DNA from: Eubacterium sp. UBA3279
GTDB taxonomy: Bacteria; Bacillota; Clostridia; Lachnospirales; Lachnospiraceae
Assembly: GCA_002361775.1 (NCBI GenBank)
Contig: DETV01000073.1
Span: 1 to 44,702 of the forward strand
DNA: 44,702 bases
Reading direction: 5' to 3'
Shown here: positions 39,592-44,702 of the stretch, piece after piece
How the letters are laid out: the number at the start of each line of letters is the position of its first letter
Position numbering within the stretch: position 1 is the first letter of the stretch
The notes under the pieces: model-generated
Told to the model about the DNA's origin: nothing
The model's input: the letters and a program-made list of their open reading frames with translations, nothing else
The model's database searches: none
Program-made: the position numbers and the translations under genes

Positions 39592-40950
39592 ATGAAAATT
39601 ATAATTATCGGCTGTGGTAAAGTAGGCTTTGCCCTGGCAGAAGAACTGACAGCAGAAAAACATGAAGTGACAATTATTGATTCTTCTGCAAATCGTCTTC
39701 AGGATGTGGAAGATGATCTGGATGCTTTGCAGATTGTAGGAAATGGTTCCAGTATTGCCACGCTTTCGGAAGCAGATGTGGAAAATACAGATCTGCTGAT
39801 TGCGGTGACCGGATCTGACGAATTAAATCTTTTGTGTTGCCTGATCGGTAAAAAACTGGGAAATTGTCAGACAGTGGCTCGAGTAAGAAATCCCATGTAC
39901 AACAGAGAACTGGGCTTTATTAAAGAAAGTCTGGGAATCTCCATGATTATTAATCCTGAGATGGCTGCAGCATCAGAAATCGCACGTTTGCTTCGATTCC
40001 CGTCTGCTATTAAAATTGACACCTTTGCCAAGGGGAGAATCGAACTTTTGAAGTTCCGTCTGAAACCGGAGTTTCATTTGGATCAGATTTCTATTGCAGA
40101 ACTGCCTCAGAAAGCTCATTGCGATATTCTTGTATCCGGGATTGAAAGGGGAGAAGAAGCGTATATCCCCAATGGTGATTTTGTTCTGCAAAATGGTGAT
40201 CTTGTAACAATTATCGCGTCACCTAAGAATGCAGCTACATTTTTTAAAAACATCGGATTTAAAACGGATCAGGTGAAAAACTGTATCATAGTGGGTGGAG
40301 GAACAATTGCCATATATCTGGCCAGACTTTTGCTGGAATCAAAAATCAAAGTGGTAATTATCGAAAAATCTCAGGAGCGTTGCCAGAAGCTGGCAGAAGT
40401 GCTTCCGGAGGCTATGATTGTAAATGGAGATGGTACCAACAAAAGACTTTTGCTGGAAGAAAATCTGGAAAATGCAGAAGCATTTGTTACATTAACCAAT
40501 ATGGATGAGGAAAATATTCTTTTGGCTCTTTTTGCCCGGGAAAATTCAAAGGCAAAATTGGTTACAAAGGTAAATCGTATTTCTTTTGACCATATTTTGG
40601 ATAAACTGGATCTGGGAAGCATAATTTATCCCAAATACATAACCACAGATTATATTCTTCAGTATACCCGGGCAAAAGTAAATTCCATTGGAAGTAACGT
40701 GGAAACTTTATATCATATTTTAGATAATAAGGCGGAAGCGTTGGAATTTATTGTAAAAGATAATGCACAGATAGTAGGAATTCCCCTGAAGAACCTGAAA
40801 TTAAAAAGTAATCTTCTGATTGGATGTATTCATCGAAAAGGCGAGGTGATCATTCCCAGAGGAAATGACTGCATGAAGGTAGGAGACAGCGTGATCGTAG
40901 TAACTACACAGAGAGGCCTGGATGATATTCAGGATATTCTCATGCGGTAG
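39592..40950 (+). CDS. trkA: Trk potassium uptake regulatory protein TrkA
   Basis: The 452-residue cytosolic protein has two RCK-N/RCK-C halves. The first Rossmann NAD-binding segment is IIGCGKVGFALAEEL with the acidic DSS end and GNGSS motif; the second is CIIVGGGTIAIYLARLL with GDGTNKRLLLEE. TrkA gates TrkH through nucleotide or nucleotide second messenger binding. It is followed by trkH after 11 bases. A small AATGTAG/CTACATT hairpin (39558-39580) lies just before the ribosome site. Confidence 0.92.
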   Translation: MKIIIIGCGKVGFALAEELTAEKHEVTIIDSSANRLQDVEDDLDALQIVGNGSSIATLSEADVENTDLLIAVTGSDELNLLCCLIGKKLGNCQTVARVRNPMYNRELGFIKESLGISMIINPEMAAASEIARLLRFPSAIKIDTFAKGRIELLKFRLKPEFHLDQISIAELPQKAHCDILVSGIERGEEAYIPNGDFVLQNGDLVTIIASPKNAATFFKNIGFKTDQVKNCIIVGGGTIAIYLARLLLESKIKVVIIEKSQERCQKLAEVLPEAMIVNGDGTNKRLLLEENLENAEAFVTLTNMDEENILLALFARENSKAKLVTKVNRISFDHILDKLDLGSIIYPKYITTDYILQYTRAKVNSIGSNVETLYHILDNKAEALEFIVKDNAQIVGIPLKNLKLKSNLLIGCIHRKGEVIIPRGNDCMKVGDSVIVVTTQRGLDDIQDILMR

Positions 40951-40961
40951 GGGGGAGAAAA

Positions 40962-42398
40962 ATGAATTATAGAAGTATTGCATATATCATAGGATGGGTA
41001 TTTAATGTGGAGGCGGCTTTTATGGTGCCTCCTGTTATTGTAGGTCTGATTTACCGGGAAAATGTACTTCCTTTTCTTTTTTCCATACTGATTTGTTTGG
41101 CGATTGGAATTCCTCTGGTAGTATTTCGTCCCAAAAGACAGCATTTCTATGTGAGAGAAGGATTTGTTACGGTGGCGCTTAGCTGGATATTGATGAGTTT
41201 TATGGGCTCCCTGCCCTTTGTGTTCAGTGGAGTAATCCCTCATCCTATAGATGCTATATTTGAGACCGTATCCGGATTTACCACTACAGGAGCCAGTATT
41301 CTTAGTGAGATAGAATCTTTACCTAAGGGTATTCTGTTCTGGAGAAGTTTTACCCACTGGATCGGTGGAATGGGTGTTCTGGTTTTCTTATTGTCTCTTT
41401 TAAAATTGGCAGGCGGTTCTCACATGAACCTGATGAAAGCAGAGAGTCCGGGACCTTCTGTGAGCAGATTAACCCCTACTGTCCGCTCTACGGCAAAAAC
41501 CCTCTATGGAATTTATATCTTTATGACAATTTTGGAGATTATTTTCCTTTTATTTGGGGGTATGCCCTGGTTTGATGCAATTACTACCACTTTTGGTACA
41601 GCAGGTACCGGTGGATTTGGTATAAAAAATGACAGTATGGGAAGTTACTCCACCTATATTCAGGTTGTGGTTACTGTATTTATGATTTTGTTTGGTGTCA
41701 ATTTCAATATATACTTTTTGTTGCTGGCAAAAAAATGGAAACAGGCATTAAAAAGTGAAGAGTTGAAATGGTACCTTATCATAATTGCAACGGCGATTTT
41801 TTTAATTGCCTGGGATATTCGACTGGTATACGCCAGCTTTGGAGAAACGTTACAGCAGTCGGCTTTTCAGGTGGCATCCATTATCACTACCACGGGTTTT
41901 GCTACCACGGATTTTAATGTGTGGCCGGAAGTATCCAGGACTGTGTTGATCATGCTGATGTTTGTGGGAGCCTGTGCCGGAAGTACGGGAGGGGGAATTA
42001 AAGTTTCCCGGTTTATTATTCTTTTAAAATCCATGAGAAAAGAAATCAAGCAGTATCTGCATCCCCGTCAGGTGAGAAAAATTCAGATTGATGGAAAATC
42101 GATTGAGCATGATGTGGTTCGAAATGTTAATGTATTTATGGTAGTATATACGTTGATTTTTGGATTTTCTCTGTTGATACTGGCCTTTGAGGGTACTGAT
42201 CTGATCACCAACTTTACTGCAGTGGCAGCTACCTTCAATAATATCGGACCGGGACTGGAATTGGTAGGACCTTCTGCAAACTTTGGATTGTTTTCTTATC
42301 CGGCAAAGCTTTTGTTAATTTTTGATATGCTGGCAGGCCGGTTGGAAATTTTCCCATTGCTGCTTCTTTTTGTAAAAGACACCTGGAAAAAATTCTAA
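40962..42398 (+). CDS. trkH: Trk/Ktr-type potassium channel subunit TrkH
   Basis: The 478-residue integral membrane protein has about ten to twelve hydrophobic segments and four repeats of the pore loop; visible selectivity-filter segments are SGFTTTGASIL (about 107), GTAGTGGFG (about 210), TTGFATTDF (about 305) and NNIGPGLELVG (about 427). It lets potassium enter together with TrkA. Length fits TrkH/KtrB. No clear terminator follows, and the next gene has its own promoter. Confidence 0.93.
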   Translation: MNYRSIAYIIGWVFNVEAAFMVPPVIVGLIYRENVLPFLFSILICLAIGIPLVVFRPKRQHFYVREGFVTVALSWILMSFMGSLPFVFSGVIPHPIDAIFETVSGFTTTGASILSEIESLPKGILFWRSFTHWIGGMGVLVFLLSLLKLAGGSHMNLMKAESPGPSVSRLTPTVRSTAKTLYGIYIFMTILEIIFLLFGGMPWFDAITTTFGTAGTGGFGIKNDSMGSYSTYIQVVVTVFMILFGVNFNIYFLLLAKKWKQALKSEELKWYLIIIATAIFLIAWDIRLVYASFGETLQQSAFQVASIITTTGFATTDFNVWPEVSRTVLIMLMFVGACAGSTGGGIKVSRFIILLKSMRKEIKQYLHPRQVRKIQIDGKSIEHDVVRNVNVFMVVYTLIFGFSLLILAFEGTDLITNFTAVAATFNNIGPGLELVGPSANFGLFSYPAKLLLIFDMLAGRLEIFPLLLLFVKDTWKKF

Positions 42399-42447
42399 AA
42401 GGATACAGATTTTAAGATTTTCTAAGAAATACTTAAGGAAAATAGCT

Positions 42448-42476
42448 TTGACTTGAAAAAGATAACATGGTATACC
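42448..42476 (+). promoter_or_regulatory. Promoter of the yccF-like gene
   Basis: TTGACT (42448-42453) and TATACC (42471-42476) at 17 bases. Confidence 0.6.
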
Positions 42477-42516
42477 TTTATAAAGAAAAATATTTTGATT
42501 TATGGAGGATACAGAT

Positions 42517-42876
42517 ATGGGTTGTCTGGGAAATATATTATGGTTTATTTGCGGCGGCGCTATCAGTGGTCTGGAATGGCTTCTTGCCGGTTGTTTGTGG
42601 TGTATTACAATTATAGGGATTCCTGTGGGGTTGCAATGTTTTAAGTTCGCTTCCCTTAGTTTTTTCCCTTTTGGTAAAGAGATCACCTATCATGGAGGAG
42701 CAGGTTCTCTTCTGTTAAATATAATCTGGCTTCTTCTTTCCGGATTACCAATGGCGTTATCTTCCGCTCTGTTGGGATGTCTGCTGTGTATAACCATTGT
42801 TGGGATTCCTTTTGGTCTTCAACATTTTAAACTGGCCCAGTTGGCATTGATGCCTTTTGGCGCAGAAGTACAATAA
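42517..42876 (+). CDS. YccF domain-containing inner membrane protein
   Basis: The protein has 119 residues from ATG 42517, eight bases after GGAGG; the ATG at 42502 overlaps that site. It contains two copies of the YccF repeat: ITIIGIPVGLQCFKFASLSFFPFGKEI and the later TIVGIPFGLQHFKLAQLALMPFGAE, each with a membrane helix pair. The function of YccF is unknown in any organism. It is monocistronic, with its own promoter and a bidirectional terminator. Confidence 0.88.
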   Translation: MGCLGNILWFICGGAISGLEWLLAGCLWCITIIGIPVGLQCFKFASLSFFPFGKEITYHGGAGSLLLNIIWLLLSGLPMALSSALLGCLLCITIVGIPFGLQHFKLAQLALMPFGAEVQ

Positions 42877-42883
42877 AAATAAG

Positions 42884-42933
42884 AATCTCCTCTGGAATAT
42901 TAGTGTCAGTACTGATTTCCAGGGGAGATTTTT
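42884..42933 (+). terminator. Bidirectional intrinsic terminator
   Basis: A 14-bp stem (42884-42897 with 42917-42930, one G-U pair) with a T-run on the plus strand and an AT-rich TTATTTTT run on the minus strand. It serves the yccF-like gene and the convergent HicB-like gene. Confidence 0.85.
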
Positions 42934-42936
42934 ATG

Positions 42937-43215
42937 TTATTCATCCCATCCTTCCATAAACCGAATATTCACAAGAATATTTCGAACAATGTCTCCTTCT
43001 TCCAAATCCAGGTCTGTTTCATCAGATACAGTGGGAAGTTCACAATCTTCTTCCTCTAATTCCACACTGATCCAGTTGTAGGCTGCATCGTTGGCGTTAT
43101 CCATAGCTTCATCAAGGGTATCGCCTGTAACCTGACAAGATTCCAGATCCGGGAAAAATCCAGTATAATTTCCTTCTGGAGTTTTGCGAAAGACTGCCGG
43201 ATAAATAAATTTCAT
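42937..43215 (-). CDS. Solitary HicB-like antitoxin/regulator
   Basis: The 92-residue protein has the HicB (DUF1902-like) fold: FIYPAVFRKTPEGNYTGFFPDL, then SCQVTGDTLDEAMDNANDAAYNWI. HicB normally binds its HicA ribonuclease toxin and represses their operon. No HicA-like ORF is found on either side, so it is a lone HicB-like protein. The C-terminal segment is acidic and lacks an obvious ribbon-helix-helix. The start ATG 43215 follows AGAGGAG on the minus strand; the upstream ATG 43245 has no ribosome site. Confidence 0.75.
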   Translation of the reverse strand: MKFIYPAVFRKTPEGNYTGFFPDLESCQVTGDTLDEAMDNANDAAYNWISVELEEEDCELPTVSDETDLDLEEGDIVRNILVNIRFMEGWDE

Positions 43216-43250
43216 GAAAGTCACTCCTCTACTACAATATTTCATTACTC

Positions 43251-43279
43251 AGTATACAATACCTGCTTTGAACCATCAA
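43251..43279 (-). promoter_or_regulatory. Promoter of the HicB-like gene
   Basis: On the minus strand TTGATG (43279-43274) and TATACT (43256-43251) are 17 bases apart. It faces away from the aldo/keto reductase promoter 12 bases further on. Confidence 0.65.
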
Positions 43280-43290
43280 GAAGTTTTCTG

Positions 43291-43319
43291 TTGAAAATAT
43301 AAGTTTCCTGCTTTAAAAT
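43291..43319 (+). promoter_or_regulatory. Promoter of the aldo/keto reductase gene
   Basis: TTGAAA (43291-43296) and TAAAAT (43314-43319) are 17 bases apart, with the ribosome site AAGGGTGG after 20 bases. It is divergent from the HicB-like promoter. Confidence 0.65.
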
Positions 43320-43351
43320 GATAGTAGGAGAAGCAAAGAAAGGGTGGTTTT

Positions 43352-44353
43352 ATGAAGTATCAGATATTGAAAAATACAGATCTGCGGCTGAGTAATGTTT
43401 GTCTGGGAACAGCGTCTTTTGGAGAACAGCTAAGTCAGCAGCAGTCCTTTGAATTATTGGATGAGTTTGTGAGAAAAGGGGGAAATTTTCTTGATACGGC
43501 AAATATTTATTGCCGGTGGGTTCCCGGACTGGAAAATTGTGGCGAACAGATACTGGGAGAATGGCTGAAATCCCGGGGCGCTTATAAAAATGTGGTGATT
43601 GCCACAAAGGGAGCGCACTATTTGTTTGGAGGACAGGAACATATTTCCCGGGTAAATGAAAGAGAAATACGGAAAGATCTGGAAAATAGTCTGGAAACTC
43701 TTGGATTAGATGTGATTGATTTTTACTGGCTTCATCGGGATGATACGGATAAACCGATGGAAGAGATTGTTGACATCATGGAAAAACTGAAAAGAGAAGG
43801 GAAAATTCGCTATTATGGATTTTCTAATTATCAGTTATATCGTTTGCAGGAAGCGGAACAATATATGCAGTCCCGGGGACTTTCTGGAATTTGTGGAGTT
43901 TCCAATCAGTGGAGTATGGCATCTGTCAATCCCCGGGGAAATATGAATCCGGATCCTACGCTGGTGGAGGTTCGGGAAGAAGAATATCTGTGGCATAAGG
44001 AGAGCAAAACTCCGCTGATTCCTTTTTCTGCCACTGCTTCCGGATGGTTTGAAAAAATGAAACAGGCTGGAGTAAGGGTGAACAGGGGAGAAGTAGTGGA
44101 GATTCAGAGACCGGAACTTTTATCTGAGAAAATGAAAAAAGCGTTTTGGAATGAAGATAATCTGAAAAAATATGAAACGTTAACAAAACTACAGAAGGAA
44201 ACCGGATATAGTCTGCAGTCATTATCAATTTCCTGGTTGTTGCAGCAGCCATTTCAGGTATTTCCCGTATGTGGGGCGAGAAATATTGACCAGTTGAATG
44301 AAATTTTGAAAGCGCCTCAAATAGAGTTGACACCAGAGATGTTTCCTGGTTAA
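43352..44353 (+). CDS. Aldo/keto reductase
   Basis: The 333-residue protein is an NADPH-dependent aldo/keto reductase of the YajO/Gfo-like branch. The catalytic tetrad is intact: Asp48 and Tyr53 (FLDTANIY), Lys86 (IATKGAH) and His128 (FYWLHRDD). SNQWSMASVNPR and the late PVCGARNIDQLNE segment are typical. It probably reduces a sugar-type aldehyde or ketone; the substrate is unknown. Its promoter is divergent from the HicB-like gene. It is not linked to a metabolic operon here. Confidence 0.88.
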   Translation: MKYQILKNTDLRLSNVCLGTASFGEQLSQQQSFELLDEFVRKGGNFLDTANIYCRWVPGLENCGEQILGEWLKSRGAYKNVVIATKGAHYLFGGQEHISRVNEREIRKDLENSLETLGLDVIDFYWLHRDDTDKPMEEIVDIMEKLKREGKIRYYGFSNYQLYRLQEAEQYMQSRGLSGICGVSNQWSMASVNPRGNMNPDPTLVEVREEEYLWHKESKTPLIPFSATASGWFEKMKQAGVRVNRGEVVEIQRPELLSEKMKKAFWNEDNLKKYETLTKLQKETGYSLQSLSISWLLQQPFQVFPVCGARNIDQLNEILKAPQIELTPEMFPG

Positions 44354-44359
44354 AAGTTA

Positions 44360-44388
44360 TTGACGTGAAAAAAATGCAGGTGTAAAAT
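44360..44388 (+). promoter_or_regulatory. Promoter of the secreted repeat protein gene
   Basis: TTGACG (44360-44365) and TAAAAT (44383-44388) are 17 bases apart, 62 bases before the start codon. Confidence 0.65.
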
Positions 44389-44450
44389 AAAAAAAGCAAG
44401 AATAGACAGAATATATAGCGTAAATTACAAAACAAACAGAAAGGATATAT

Positions 44451-44702
44451 ATGAAATCGTTAAAGAAAATCAGCGCCCAGGTAACGACAACGATGGTGGC
44501 GGCAGGAATGATTTTTAGCGCAGTGCCTCCTGTTCAGGCAGGAGAAATTCCATCGGCCACAAATATCTGTGCAGCGAATGAAGCGGTATCCAGTGAGATA
44601 CCTGTAACAAATTCAGAAGTAACTTCAGAGCCAAATCTGGAAGTAACGCCGGAGCCAACCCCGGAAGTAACGCCGGAACCAACCCCGGAAGTGACGCCGG
44701 AG
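44451..44702 (+). CDS. Secreted surface protein, signal peptide plus Pro/Thr/Glu repeats (3' end outside window)
   Basis: Eighty-four codons are visible and the frame runs off the right edge. The start follows AAAGGA. Residues 1-32 form a signal peptide (KSLKKISAQ basic part, a hydrophobic core around VAAGMIFSAVPP, then VQAG as a likely cleavage site). From about residue 64 the sequence becomes a repeat of the eight-residue type EVTPEPTP, two and a half copies in the window, as in flexible stalks of wall-anchored proteins. The function lies in the unseen part. Confidence 0.75.
   Translation, partial: MKSLKKISAQVTTTMVAAGMIFSAVPPVQAGEIPSATNICAANEAVSSEIPVTNSEVTSEPNLEVTPEPTPEVTPEPTPEVTPE

Noticed and set aside
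44640..44702. Pro/Thr/Glu repeats as a CRISPR array or other DNA repeat
   Set aside because: The repeats are in frame with the signal-peptide gene, with codon-level variation and no spacers.

Overview
The window reads as a chromosomal segment of a low-GC, spore-forming, anaerobic Firmicute, most likely a gut Lachnospiraceae (Blautia/Dorea/Ruminococcus-like). The grounds are AT-rich codon use, strong AGGAGG-type ribosome sites, consensus sigma-A promoters, an alpha/beta small acid-soluble spore protein, YlbJ, a rubredoxin-type redox pair, a DUF6465 protein and Firmicute synteny (rpmB-asp23-fakA-recG; rsmD-coaD-ylbJ). Most of the window is orderly core chromosome. The left edge is accessory DNA. 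No tRNA, rRNA, CRISPR array or complete insertion sequence was seen.

Layout. 1-1972: two tandem helix-turn-helix paralogues (the first cut by the window edge), then an Rpn/PD-(D/E)XK nuclease gene bracketed by a perfect 14-bp inverted repeat and trailed by four short hairpins. 1848-7536: a self-contained surface-polysaccharide control cassette (CpsB phosphatase, CpsC, CpsD kinase, an Ig-like membrane-anchored protein, a priming glycosyl-1-phosphate transferase and an LCP ligase), with a promoter, a folded leader and a terminator but no glycosyltransferases, flippase or polymerase. 7594-12335: rpmB (minus), then asp23-like, fakA and recG. 12361-16894: an ABC ATPase and a 1274-residue FtsX-type permease with a very long periplasm-side coiled coil. 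16974-19688: a DUF6465 protein with a histone-like tail, a double-rubredoxin protein plus ferredoxin partner, two small unknown proteins and a SASP. 19962-22933: a methylglyoxal-synthase-like protein, rsmD, coaD, a coiled-coil protein and convergent ylbJ. 23079-26613: pepD, a decayed ABC ATPase remnant, an M23 peptidase and a small (p)ppGpp synthetase. 26643-34257: RNA modification and housekeeping (RsmF-like, RsuA-like, HAD phosphatase, YgiQ, a membrane protein, RluA-like, signal peptidase I, RecU). 34254-39548: a histidine operon hisZ-hisG-hisD-hisB followed by a HisF-like/HisI/HisE fusion. 39592-42398: TrkA-TrkH potassium uptake. 42517-end: a YccF protein, a solitary HicB-like protein, an aldo/keto reductase and the start of a secreted Pro/Thr/Glu-repeat surface protein.

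The items most worth a second look are: the histidine fusion protein, whose N-terminal HisF-like barrel has lost both catalytic aspartates (Tyr11 and Phe130 where HisF has Asp); the methylglyoxal-synthase homologue, in which four of five residues known to matter in the E. coli enzyme are replaced; the Rpn nuclease unit with its inverted repeat, Shine-Dalgarno-masking hairpin and hairpin cluster; the permease whose roughly 450-residue coiled coil is built of near-perfect heptads with a proline turn at its midpoint; and the double-rubredoxin/ferredoxin pair. All functional statements come from reading the sequence and from knowledge of the families; no database search was run.
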